From: Chromobacterium alkanivorans
GTDB lineage: Bacteria; Pseudomonadota; Gammaproteobacteria; Burkholderiales; Chromobacteriaceae
DNA: 64,000 nucleotides
NCBI RefSeq assembly: GCF_016937655.1
Contig: NZ_JAFHKL010000010.1
Location: forward strand, 161,526-225,525
Reading direction: 5' to 3'
The notes under the pieces are model-generated. The model was given only the letters and a program-made list of their open reading frames with translations. It was not told the origin of the DNA and searched no databases. Position numbers and translations under genes: made by a program. Shown in pieces: positions 18,531-26,434 of the stretch. Numbering within the stretch: position 1 is the first letter of the stretch; each line of letters starts with the position of its first letter.

Positions 18531-19823
18531 ATGTTCACTCAGAAACTGGATTTTGCGCCGGACCTGCTGGCGATGCATGCGGCGGATCCGCAAACCTTTC
18601 CGTACTTGATGATGTCCTCCGGCGACGCCGGCTGGGACCTGTTGCTGCTGGAAGAAGGGCGCGAGCTGTTTTACGCCGGCGAGGGCGGCGATTTTATGCG
18701 CCGCTTGGCGGAGTTCAAGCCGCAGCCGGTCGACAACCGCCATCAACTGCCCTTTGTCGGCGGGCATTTCCTTTACCTCGGCTACGACCTGCTGTCCGAG
18801 TTCGAGCCCAGCGTGGCCGAGGCGCTGCCGGACAGCTTTCCGCTGGCGGCGCTGGCGCGCACCCCGGCGGCGGTGCTGGTGGACCGCCGCGAGGGCTGCG
18901 GCTGGATCGTGGCGGAAAGCGCCGAACTGTGGCAGCGGGCCTTGAGCCTGGCCCAGGCTGCGCCGGCCTTCGCGCCGCGCCCGGTGGCGTTGCGGGATCT
19001 GGAGGAAGATCCGCCGCAGTGGTATACCGACGCGGTGGTTCGCCTCAAGCGCTACATCTACGAAGGCGATGTGTTCCAGGTGAATATTTCGCGCGGCTGG
19101 CGCGCCGAGCTGGAAACCGGCATCGCCGCGGCCGACCTGTTCTCCGCCCTGCGCCGCGCCAACCCGGCGCCGTTTTCCGCCTTGGCGGACTTCGGCGACG
19201 CGCAGATCGTCAGCTCGTCGCCGGAGCGGCTGGTGCGGGTGCGCGACGGCTGGGCGGAAACGCGGCCCATCGCCGGCACCCATCCGCGCTCGCCGGACCC
19301 GGCGGAAGACGCCGCCTTGAAGCAACGGCTGATTTCCAGCGTCAAGGAGCGGGCCGAGCACGTGATGTTGATCGATCTGGAGCGCAACGACCTGGGCCGC
19401 ATCTGCCAGCCCGGCAGCGTCGAGGTCAATGAATTGATGGCGGTGGCCAGTTACGCCTATGTCCATCACATCGAATCCAACGTCCGCGGCCGCCTGCGCC
19501 CCGGCGTCGGCCCGGCGGAAACGCTGCGCGCCTTGTTTCCCGGCGGCACCATCACCGGCTGTCCCAAGGTGCGCACCATGCAAATCATCCGCGAGCTGGA
19601 AAACAGCGCGCGCCGCGCCTATACCGGCAGCCTGGGCTATCTCAACCGCGACGGCAGCATGGACCTGAACATCCTGATCCGCACCTTCATGCAAGAGGGC
19701 GGCGCGCTGCGTTTTCGCGCCGGCGGCGGCATCGTCGCCGATTCCGACCCCGAGCGCGAATTGCAGGAAACCCGCCACAAGGCGCGGGGCCTGCTGCGGG
19801 CGCTGGGCGTGGAGCAGGCCTGA
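18531..19823 (+). CDS. pabB: Aminodeoxychorismate synthase component I
   Basis: 430-residue chorismate-binding enzyme making 4-amino-4-deoxychorismate for folate. Chorismate-binding motifs: EGDVFQVNISR, SSSPERLV, ERAEHVMLIDLERND, PGGTITGCPK and AGGGIVADSDPERE. The active-site motif is PIAGT (about residue 245) rather than the PIKGT of E. coli PabB, whose Lys is the nucleophile; a PIAGT subfamily of genuine ADC synthases is known. TrpE is therefore the main alternative, but the pabC gene overlapping by one base (TGATG) supports PabB. Confidence 0.88.
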   Translation: MFTQKLDFAPDLLAMHAADPQTFPYLMMSSGDAGWDLLLLEEGRELFYAGEGGDFMRRLAEFKPQPVDNRHQLPFVGGHFLYLGYDLLSEFEPSVAEALPDSFPLAALARTPAAVLVDRREGCGWIVAESAELWQRALSLAQAAPAFAPRPVALRDLEEDPPQWYTDAVVRLKRYIYEGDVFQVNISRGWRAELETGIAAADLFSALRRANPAPFSALADFGDAQIVSSSPERLVRVRDGWAETRPIAGTHPRSPDPAEDAALKQRLISSVKERAEHVMLIDLERNDLGRICQPGSVEVNELMAVASYAYVHHIESNVRGRLRPGVGPAETLRALFPGGTITGCPKVRTMQIIRELENSARRAYTGSLGYLNRDGSMDLNILIRTFMQEGGALRFRAGGGIVADSDPERELQETRHKARGLLRALGVEQA

Positions 19824-20635
19824 TGGCGATGCTGATCAACGGCCGGCCCGGCGATAGGATAGCCGCGGCGGATCGCGGCCTGGCCTACGGCGACGGCGTG
19901 TTCCGCACCCTGGAGCTGCTGAACGGCCGGCCGCGCTTGTGGACCTGGCAGTACGCGAGGCTGTGCGAGGACGCGCGCAGGCTGCGGCTGCCGCCGCCCG
20001 AGGAGGCTTTGCTGTTGGCCGAGCTGGCGGCGGCGGGCGAGGGCATGCCGCGCGCCGCGGCCAAGATCGTGCTGACCCGCGGCGCGGGCGCGCGCGGCTA
20101 CGCGATGCCGGAGGCGCAATCGTGCACCCGCATCGTCAGCGCCGCGGCCTGGAACGGCTATCCGCCGGAGCGGGCGGAACAGGGCGTGACGGCGCGCTGG
20201 TGCGACACCCGCCTGGCCTTGCAGCCGGCGCTGGCCGGGGTCAAGCATTTGAACCGGCTGGAGAACGTGTTGGCGCGCTCGGAGTGGCAAGATCCCGCCA
20301 TCGCCGAAGGCCTGATGCTGGACATGGAAGGCTGGGTGGCGGAAGGCACGATGAGCAATGTCTACCTGCTGGAAGGCGAGGCGATCGTTACGCCCAGGCT
20401 GGACCGTTGCGGCGTCAACGGCGCGGTGCGGGATTGGTTGACCGCGCATTGTTTGGATATCGGACGCCCTTTTACTGAAACGCGACTTTCCGCGCGGCGC
20501 TTGATTGACGCCGATGCGGTGTTTCTCTCCAATAGCCTGATGGGTATCTGGCAGATTACCCGCTTGGGCGACCGCGGTTGGACACCTCATCCGCTGCTGC
20601 GCGCCCTGCAACACAGCCTGTCGCTTCAAGCCTGA
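19823..20635 (+). CDS. pabC: 4-amino-4-deoxychorismate lyase
   Basis: 270-residue fold-type IV PLP enzyme releasing pyruvate to give 4-aminobenzoate. DRGLAYGDGVFRTL near the N-terminus, the PLP lysine in GVKHLNRLENVLAR, and EGTMSNVYLLEGEAIVTP are signatures. Its ATG shares the A of the pabB TGA, so the two are translationally coupled and complete 4-aminobenzoate synthesis. Confidence 0.92.
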   Translation: MAMLINGRPGDRIAAADRGLAYGDGVFRTLELLNGRPRLWTWQYARLCEDARRLRLPPPEEALLLAELAAAGEGMPRAAAKIVLTRGAGARGYAMPEAQSCTRIVSAAAWNGYPPERAEQGVTARWCDTRLALQPALAGVKHLNRLENVLARSEWQDPAIAEGLMLDMEGWVAEGTMSNVYLLEGEAIVTPRLDRCGVNGAVRDWLTAHCLDIGRPFTETRLSARRLIDADAVFLSNSLMGIWQITRLGDRGWTPHPLLRALQHSLSLQA

Positions 20636-20834
20636 AGGCTGAAGCTTGGCGCCGGGAGGGCAGTTCCCGGCCCGCAGGCAGGCCTGCCCAGACCGCGTCT
20701 GTTCCCTTGTCCCATGCCGCCCTTGCCGGGCGGATCTCCATTCTTCCGACTGGCGCGCCGTGTCCGGACCGGGCATGGCGGCAAGCGCACGCGCGGATCG
20801 CGAACAACATTAGACCAAGCTCAGAGAGGTTGCC

Positions 20835-22019
20835 GTGAAATTGATCCTTAAACTACTGGCCGGCATGGCGGTTGGCCTGGCGCTGGGGCTATGGGCCCCC
20901 GACGGCCCGCTGGCCCTGCTGATGACTTTCAAAGCCCTGTTCGGGCAGTTCATCGGCTTCATGATTCCGCTGATCATCGTGTTCTACATCATGAGCGGCA
21001 TCGCCGCGCTGGAGTCCAACTCCGGCAAGATGCTGGGCTGGACCGTGGGCCTGGCCTACTGCTCCACCATCCTGTCCGGACTGGCGGCTTTCGCCGTCGC
21101 TTCCGGCGCGCTGCCGTCGCTGATCGCCCAGGGCGTGCACGCCACCGACAAGCCGGCGGCGATCAAGGCCTTGTTCACCCTGGAGATCAAGCCGCTGTTC
21201 GACGTGATGACCGCCTTGATGCTGGCCTTCGTGTTCGGCCTCGGCATCGCCGTCACCCGCGCGCAGCGTCTCAAGGAAGTCGTGGACCAGGGCAAGGACA
21301 TCGTGGAGCTGGTGCTGGCCAAGGTGCTGATTCCCTTGTTGCCGGCTTATATCGCCTGCGTCTTCGCCGAGATGGCGGCGGACGGCTCGGTGTTTTCCAC
21401 GCTGAAAACCTTCGGCGTGGTGCTGGTGCTGGCCATCGCCATGCACTGGATCTGGCTGACCCTGTTGTACACGGTGACCGGTCTCGCCAGCGGCCGCAAT
21501 CCCTGGTCCTTGATCCGCAATATGTTGCCGGCCTATCTGACCGCGCTGGGCACCATGTCGTCGGCGGCGACGATTCCGGTGGCGCTGCGTTCGGCCAAGC
21601 AGATGAAGGTGTCCGGCCCGGTGGCGGATTTCGTGATGCCGCTGTGCGCCACCATTCACCTGTGCGGTTCCACCATCACCCTGGTTACCTGCGCCACCGC
21701 GGTGATGCTGATGACGGCCGGCCTGGACGTGCCGAGTTGGGACGTGATGTTCCCCTTCATCCTGCTCCTGGGCGTGACCATGGTGGCGGCGCCGGGCGCG
21801 CCGGGCGGCGCGGTGATGTCGGCGCTGGGCATCCTGGCCAGCATGCTGCATTTCCCCGAAGCCAGCCTGGCTCTGATGATTGCGCTCTATCTGGCGCAGG
21901 ACAGCTTCGGCACCGCCTGCAACGTCACCGGCGACGGCGTGATCGCGCTGTGGCTGGACCGCATCATGGGCCGGCCGGCGGAGGAGGCGGAAGCCAAGCC
22001 GGCTTCGCAGCAGGCCTGA
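20835..22019 (+). CDS. Dicarboxylate/amino acid:cation symporter
   Basis: 394-residue DAACS-family transporter with about 8 membrane helices plus re-entrant loops. LGTMSSAATIPVALR is the serine-rich re-entrant loop 1 signature, and FVMPLCATIHLCGSTITL the following helix. GAPGGAVMSALGIL lies in re-entrant loop 2. It starts with GTG (20835), GAGAGG 6-7 bases upstream. The exact substrate (glutamate, dicarboxylate, serine or cystine) cannot be told from this. A terminator at 22218 would end the transcript about 200 bases later. Confidence 0.85.
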   Translation: MKLILKLLAGMAVGLALGLWAPDGPLALLMTFKALFGQFIGFMIPLIIVFYIMSGIAALESNSGKMLGWTVGLAYCSTILSGLAAFAVASGALPSLIAQGVHATDKPAAIKALFTLEIKPLFDVMTALMLAFVFGLGIAVTRAQRLKEVVDQGKDIVELVLAKVLIPLLPAYIACVFAEMAADGSVFSTLKTFGVVLVLAIAMHWIWLTLLYTVTGLASGRNPWSLIRNMLPAYLTALGTMSSAATIPVALRSAKQMKVSGPVADFVMPLCATIHLCGSTITLVTCATAVMLMTAGLDVPSWDVMFPFILLLGVTMVAAPGAPGGAVMSALGILASMLHFPEASLALMIALYLAQDSFGTACNVTGDGVIALWLDRIMGRPAEEAEAKPASQQA

Positions 22020-22217
22020 ATCCGATTCATAGATTTATGTGAACTATACAACGAGCATTTAATTATTTTTAGAGATAAAGAGAGCCATGTATATTGAGCG
22101 GGTCTTTCTGGCGCAGTAGAGCGCTGGCGGCTTCGGCGGCGCTGTCGCCGGGAAGCCGGCCTCTTTCTGTTTGCCGGTTCAACGGAACCGCATGCAGGTT
22201 TCTCTCGTATCCTGTTT

Positions 22218-22243
22218 GGGCCGAACGATGTTCGGCCCTTTTT
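22218..22243 (+). terminator. Terminator 38 bases before the EAL gene
   Basis: Perfect 9-bp stem GGGCCGAAC / GTTCGGCCC, GAT loop, then five T. It either ends the symporter transcript or serves as an attenuator in the leader of the EAL gene. Confidence 0.85.
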
Positions 22244-22280
22244 CTTGTTTTGGTTTTCTTGGCGCATGCCGGGAGGCGCG

Positions 22281-23153
22281 ATGTCGGCGATGGCGGAGTG
22301 TGAGGCGGCGGTTTGGGATCTGGGCGCGCAGCGCGTGCAGGCGGCCTTGCCGCAGCTGAATCAGATGCTGGCGCGGCACGGCTTCGAGGCGGAGCCCTTG
22401 TCCTGGCGCGAGGCGCGCGTGCGCGGCCGCCACGAGGACTGGCGTTTTCGCAGCGTGTTCCAGCCGGTGTACCGCTTGCAGGACGGCGAGCCTAAGCTGT
22501 GGTCGGTGGAGGCGCTCGCGCGGGTGTCGGACCGCTTTGGCGGCCAGCTGATCCCCACGGTGCTGTTCGCCGCGGAAACCACGCCGCGCCGCACCGTCTA
22601 CGTGGACCGGCAGCTGCGCTGTCTGCATCTGCTCAATTTCCTGCTGCAGGCGCCGCCGCCGGGCCTGGTGCTGTCGCTCAACGTCAACGCCCAGCACCTG
22701 GTGAACGTCAGCGAGGCGCACGGACGGTTCTTCGCCGAGGCCTTGCAGCTGCTGGGCGTGGAGCCGCGCCATGTCTGCCTGGAAATCGTCGAGGACGCGG
22801 TCAGCGACCCGGTGCGGCTGCACGGCGCGGTGCAACGCTATCGCGACCTCGGCTTCCTGATCTCCCTGGACGATTTTGGCCAGGGCGCGTCCAATCTGGA
22901 ACGGGTGTGGCTGCTGGAGCCGGACTACGTCAAGCTGGACAAGGTGCTGATGCGGCGCGCGCTGATGCGTCCCGCGCTGCGCGACAAGTTGGCCGAGCTG
23001 GTGGCCATCCTGAAGCTGCACGGCGCCAAGGTGGTGGGCGAGGGCATAGAAAGCGAGATGCAGCTGGACATCGCCCGCGCCGCCGGCTGCGACTTCGTCC
23101 AGGGCTTCCATCTGGCGCGGCCGGCGGACAGCCTGAGCTGGCCTAGTTCTTAG
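22281..23153 (+). CDS. EAL-domain cyclic-di-GMP phosphodiesterase-like protein
   Basis: 290-residue protein with a single EAL domain from about residue 50. Motifs: VEALAR (EAL loop), LSLNVNAQHL (Asn), LEIVEDAV (Glu), LDDFGQGASN (for DDFGTG), VKLDKVL (Lys) and VVGEGIESEMQL (for AEGVET). Most metal and catalytic residues appear intact, so hydrolysis of c-di-GMP to pGpG is likely but the DDFGQG variant could lower activity. There is no sensor or membrane segment. I use the ATG at 22281 after GGGAGG; 22290 is an alternative. The TAG stop uses the first G of repeat copy C. Confidence 0.85.
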   Translation: MSAMAECEAAVWDLGAQRVQAALPQLNQMLARHGFEAEPLSWREARVRGRHEDWRFRSVFQPVYRLQDGEPKLWSVEALARVSDRFGGQLIPTVLFAAETTPRRTVYVDRQLRCLHLLNFLLQAPPPGLVLSLNVNAQHLVNVSEAHGRFFAEALQLLGVEPRHVCLEIVEDAVSDPVRLHGAVQRYRDLGFLISLDDFGQGASNLERVWLLEPDYVKLDKVLMRRALMRPALRDKLAELVAILKLHGAKVVGEGIESEMQLDIARAAGCDFVQGFHLARPADSLSWPSS

Positions 23154-23292
23154 AGCCTGTTCAAAGTCTGCTGCGCTTCGGCGATACGGCGTTAAAAACA
23201 AGCTCAAAATGCTCATGTACCACATGTACATTCCGCTTTTTTGCTCGTTTTCGCCTTGTCTCGCCCTTGCTCGCGAGACTTTGAACAGGCTC
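23153..23292. repeat. Dispersed repeat, copy C, with perfect terminal inverted repeats
   Basis: 140 bp bounded by perfect 17-bp inverted repeats GAGCCTGTTCAAAGTCT / AGACTTTGAACAGGCTC and flanked by TTA on both sides (possible 3-bp target duplication). Interior, read on the minus strand, matches copy B (GAGACAAGGCGAAAACG). It contains the hairpin arm ATGTAC-N5-GTACAT. The best-preserved copy; it looks like a small non-autonomous element. Confidence 0.88.
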
Positions 23293-23294
23293 TT

Positions 23295-23425
23295 AGAAGG
23301 TGTTTACGATCTCGCTAGTTAAGGCGGGACAAGGCGAAAACAGCTGTCTTACGGTAGATGCGCATTTCGAAGCGCTACTCGCCGTGCAAGGTCTCACGAC
23401 GCGCAGCGGATCGCAACCAGGTTCT
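23295..23425. repeat. Dispersed repeat, copy D
   Basis: 131 bp, separated from copy C by only two bases and in the opposite orientation. Ends AGAAGGTGTTTACGATCT and GGATCGCAACCAGGTTCT; interior GGGACAAGGCGAAAAC and TTTCGAAGC. The last T starts the TCA complementary to the TGA stop of the DUF4936 gene. Confidence 0.8.
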
Positions 23426-23694
23426 CAATCCAGCGGCTGAAACCACTCCTCATGACGACTCAGCGCCGCCAGCCCGCACTCGGCGCTGGCTTCCAGCCAG
23501 ACGAGGCGGAAAACGTCGGCGTCGCTTATCCCCTCGTAGACTTCCATCCAGGTGCCGGCGTCGTCGCGGCGGCGCAGCAGGCGGCCGGCGACGCCGGTGC
23601 GCGTCAGCAGCGCGGACTGCAGCGTCCGCAGGCGGGCGAGCAGCGCCGCGTCGCCGGCGTCGGTTTTGAAATAGCAATACAAGCTGTGGCTCAT
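23425..23694 (-). CDS. DUF4936 family protein
   Basis: 89-residue protein of the beta-proteobacterial DUF4936 family (short ferredoxin-like, monooxygenase-type fold expected). The N-terminal LYCYFKTD, central WMEVYEGISD and C-terminal RHEEWFQPLD are the recognisable parts. I choose the ATG at 23694 because AAGGAG lies 7 bases upstream. Function unknown. It is divergent from tyrA and its stop codon is formed at the edge of repeat copy D. Confidence 0.72.
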   Translation of the reverse strand: MSHSLYCYFKTDAGDAALLARLRTLQSALLTRTGVAGRLLRRRDDAGTWMEVYEGISDADVFRLVWLEASAECGLAALSRHEEWFQPLD

Positions 23695-23810
23695 TCCGGG
23701 CTCCTTGGGTGGGGCGGACGCCATCGCGCCGCAACAGCATGGTTGTCAGCCATCGTTAGGCAGGTATGATAGCTGTTCTGTGTTCCAAGGCCATGGATAG
23801 AGGAGAAGCG

Positions 23811-24695
23811 GTGCAGCAAGGGATGGATACCCTGGTGGTGGTGGGCGTCGGCCTGATCGGCGGCTCTTTCGCCTTGTCGCTGAAGCGCGCGGGTTTGGCG
23901 CGGCATGTGATCGGCGTTGGACGCACCCGGGAAAACCTGGAGCGGGCGCTGGAGCTGGGCGTGGTGGACGAGATCAGCCAGGATCTGGCTGAGGTGGCCG
24001 AACGCGCCGATCTGGTGCTGCTGGCTTCGCCGGTAGGCCAGATGGGCGCGCTGATGGCGGCGATGGCGCCGCGGCTGCGGCCGGAGGCGGTGGTTACCGA
24101 CGCCGGCAGCACCAAGGGCGACGTGGTGGAGTTGTACCGTCGGCATTTGCCGAAGCAACTGGCGCATTGCGTGCCGGCCCACCCCATTGCCGGCTCCGAC
24201 CTGTCCGGCGCCACCGCCGCGCAGTACGGTTTGTACGAAAACCGCAAAGTGGTGCTGACGCCCTTGCCGGAGACGCAGCCTGCCGTCGCCGAGCGAGTGG
24301 CGGCGCTGTGGCGCGCCTGCGGCGCGGAAATCCATCGGATGACGGCAGAGGAGCACGACGCGGTGTTCGCCACCGTCAGCCACCTGCCGCACTTGCTGGC
24401 CTTCGCCTATGTGGACATGGTGGCGGGCAAGGCCGACGCCGAGCGTTGCTTCGATTTCGCCGCCACCGGTTTTCGCGATTTCACCCGCATCGCCGGCAGC
24501 CATCCGGAAATGTGGACCGACATCAGTCTGGCCAACCGCGAGGCGCTGTTGGAGGAGCTGGACCGCTACCGCGCCGGGCTGGACCAATTGCGCCAGCTGC
24601 TGGCGGCCGGCGACGGCGAGCGGCTGGCGGAACGCTTCGGCGCGGCGCGCGGCGCGCGCACGCGCTGGCATCAGCAATTCATGCGCAAGGGCTGA
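23811..24695 (+). CDS. tyrA: Prephenate dehydrogenase
   Basis: 294-residue NAD(P)-dependent enzyme of tyrosine synthesis (prephenate to 4-hydroxyphenylpyruvate, or arogenate to tyrosine). VVVGVGLIGGSFAL is the nucleotide-binding motif; DAGSTKGDVV, HPIAGSDLSGA and the catalytic-His segment SHLPHLLAF follow. I start at the GTG at 23811, which has GAGGAGAA 3 bases before it; an upstream in-frame ATG at 23766 lacks a binding site. No chorismate mutase domain is fused. Confidence 0.9.
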   Translation: MQQGMDTLVVVGVGLIGGSFALSLKRAGLARHVIGVGRTRENLERALELGVVDEISQDLAEVAERADLVLLASPVGQMGALMAAMAPRLRPEAVVTDAGSTKGDVVELYRRHLPKQLAHCVPAHPIAGSDLSGATAAQYGLYENRKVVLTPLPETQPAVAERVAALWRACGAEIHRMTAEEHDAVFATVSHLPHLLAFAYVDMVAGKADAERCFDFAATGFRDFTRIAGSHPEMWTDISLANREALLEELDRYRAGLDQLRQLLAAGDGERLAERFGAARGARTRWHQQFMRKG

Positions 24696-24697
24696 AC

Positions 24698-25447
24698 ATG
24701 GACGGCAAGGTGGTGTTGATCACCGGCGCTTCGCGCGGCATAGGCGCGGCGACCGCGCGTCTGGCGGCGGCGGAGGGCTGGCGCGTCGCCGTCAATTACC
24801 GCAGCGACTGGGCCGGAGCGGAGGCGGTGGCGGCCGAGCTGCAGAGCGCGGGCGCCGATGCCGCCGTGTTTTGCGCCGATGTCGCGCTGGAGGCGGAAAT
24901 CGTTAGCTTGTTCGACGCGGTGGCGGCGCATTACGGCCGCCTCGACGCCTTGGTCAACAATGCCGCCGTCACCGCGCCGATAGGGCGGCTGGAGGACTAT
25001 TCGGCGGAACGGGTGGAGCGGGTGCTGCGCAGCAATGTGCTGGGCCCCATTCTCTGCTGCCGCGAGGCGGTGCGCCGGATGTCCACCCGTCGCGGCGGCG
25101 CAGGCGGAGCCATCGTCAACGTTTCTTCCGCCGCGTCGCGGCTGGGCTCGGCCGGCGAGTACGTCGACTACGCCGCCAGCAAGGGCGCGATCGATACCCT
25201 GACCTTGGGCCTGGCGCGCGAGGTGGCCGCCGAAGGCGTCCGCGTCAACGCGGTGCGCCCGGGCCTGATCCATACCGGCATTCATGCCGCCAGCGGCGAG
25301 CCCGGCCGGGTGGAGCGTCTGGCCGGCAGCGTGCCGATGGGGCGCGGCGGCGAGGCCGAGGAAGTGGCCGCCGCCATCGTCTGGCTGTTGTCCGACGCCA
25401 GCTCCTTTTGCACCGGCAGCCTGCTGGACGTCAGCGGCGGTCGCTGA
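24698..25447 (+). CDS. SDR family oxidoreductase
   Basis: 249-residue classical short-chain dehydrogenase. TGASRGIGAAT (9-19) binds NAD(P), NNAAVTAP is the NNAG motif, VNVSSAASRLGS holds the Ser, and YAASKGAID the Tyr-x3-Lys. VNAVRPGLIHTGIH follows. It starts two bases after tyrA and is surely co-transcribed. A fabG-like substrate cannot be inferred. Its 3' end overlaps the convergent LysR gene by 17 bases. Confidence 0.88.
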   Translation: MDGKVVLITGASRGIGAATARLAAAEGWRVAVNYRSDWAGAEAVAAELQSAGADAAVFCADVALEAEIVSLFDAVAAHYGRLDALVNNAAVTAPIGRLEDYSAERVERVLRSNVLGPILCCREAVRRMSTRRGGAGGAIVNVSSAASRLGSAGEYVDYAASKGAIDTLTLGLAREVAAEGVRVNAVRPGLIHTGIHAASGEPGRVERLAGSVPMGRGGEAEEVAAAIVWLLSDASSFCTGSLLDVSGGR

Positions 25448-26333
25448 GCCAGCGCTCGCGCATCAAGTTCAGAAACTGGGTCACCAGCGGCGCGTCTTCG
25501 TCCTGACGGGTGGCCAGCCCCATCGCCAGATACGCGCCTTCGTCCAGCAGCGGCACATAGCGCACGCCGGGCAGCCGCACGCATTCCAGCGGCGAAGGCA
25601 GGATGGCGATGCCGAGTCCGGCGGCGACCAGGCCGATCTGGGTGATCGCTTCGCCTGCCTCCTGCCGCGGCCGCCAGTCCATGTCTTGGCGGCGCGCCAG
25701 TTCGCGCAGCACCGTGTTCAAGCCGGTGCCGGCCTCCTGGGGGTAGCCGATCAGGCTTTCCCCGCGCAATTGCTCCAGCCGCAGAGCCGGCTGGCCGGCC
25801 AGGGCATGGTCGGCGCTGATCACCACCCGCAGCGCGTCTCGCTGCAATTCCACCACCGCGATGTCCGCCATGAGCTCCAGGCCGCTGAAGCGCACGAAGC
25901 CTATGTCCAGCCGCCGTTGCTGCAAAGCCTGGTACTGGTCGGCGGTGAACATCTCGCGCAGTTTGAGCCGCACTTCAGGAAAGCGCTGGCGGTAGTTGTG
26001 CAGGCCTGCGTGCAGGATGGGGGACAAGGGCAGCGAGGAAGTGAAGCCTATGCTCAGCTCGCCGATCTCGCCGCGCGCGGCGCGCCGGGCTTCCATCGCG
26101 GCCAATTCCGCGTCGGCGAGAATGCGCTGGGCGCGGCCCAGGAATTGGCGGCCGGCCTCGGTCAGCTCCACCTTGCGCTGGTGGCGGCGCAGCAGCCGCA
26201 CGCCCAATTCCGCTTCCAGCGCCTGGATCTGCTGGCTGAGCGGGGGCTGGCCGATATGCAAGCGCTGGGCGGCGCGCGTGAAGTGCAGCTCTTCGGCCAC
26301 GGCGACGAAGTAGCGCAGATGGCGTAGTTCCAT
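25431..26333 (-). CDS. LysR family transcriptional regulator
   Basis: 300-residue LysR protein: N-terminal winged helix-turn-helix (MELRHLRYFVAVAEELHFT, AAQRLHIGQPPLSQQIQALE) and a C-terminal periplasmic-binding-protein-like effector domain from about residue 90. Start chosen at MELRHL (26333), the conserved LysR beginning. It is divergent from an MFS exporter, with a perfect TTGATA-N9-TATCAA operator between them, the same arrangement as E. coli ynfL-ynfM. The inducer is unknown. Confidence 0.92.
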   Translation of the reverse strand: MELRHLRYFVAVAEELHFTRAAQRLHIGQPPLSQQIQALEAELGVRLLRRHQRKVELTEAGRQFLGRAQRILADAELAAMEARRAARGEIGELSIGFTSSLPLSPILHAGLHNYRQRFPEVRLKLREMFTADQYQALQQRRLDIGFVRFSGLELMADIAVVELQRDALRVVISADHALAGQPALRLEQLRGESLIGYPQEAGTGLNTVLRELARRQDMDWRPRQEAGEAITQIGLVAAGLGIAILPSPLECVRLPGVRYVPLLDEGAYLAMGLATRQDEDAPLVTQFLNLMRERWLSDRR

Positions 26334-26335
26334 AA

Positions 26336-26356
26336 TTGATATTTTAAACGTATCAA
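26336..26356. promoter_or_regulatory. LysR operator between LysR and MFS genes
   Basis: Perfect inverted repeat TTGATA-TTTTAAACG-TATCAA (21 bp), which fits the T-N11-A LysR box. It starts 3 bases upstream of the LysR start codon, so binding should repress the regulator itself and control the divergent exporter. Confidence 0.75.
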
Positions 26357-26434
26357 ATGATGGGTAAATATATATTGGACTGCGTCTCAAGCCAAGACTA
26401 AGCTCGAAGTCATATTTCGCATTGAAAGCTTTTC

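Noticed and set aside
20636..20834. Several GC-rich inverted repeats between pabC and the symporter
   Set aside because: Short stems without T runs, as expected by chance in sequence this GC-rich.
22040..22217. Possible c-di-GMP (GEMM) riboswitch before the EAL gene
   Set aside because: The conserved GEMM core and tetraloop receptor sequences were not found.
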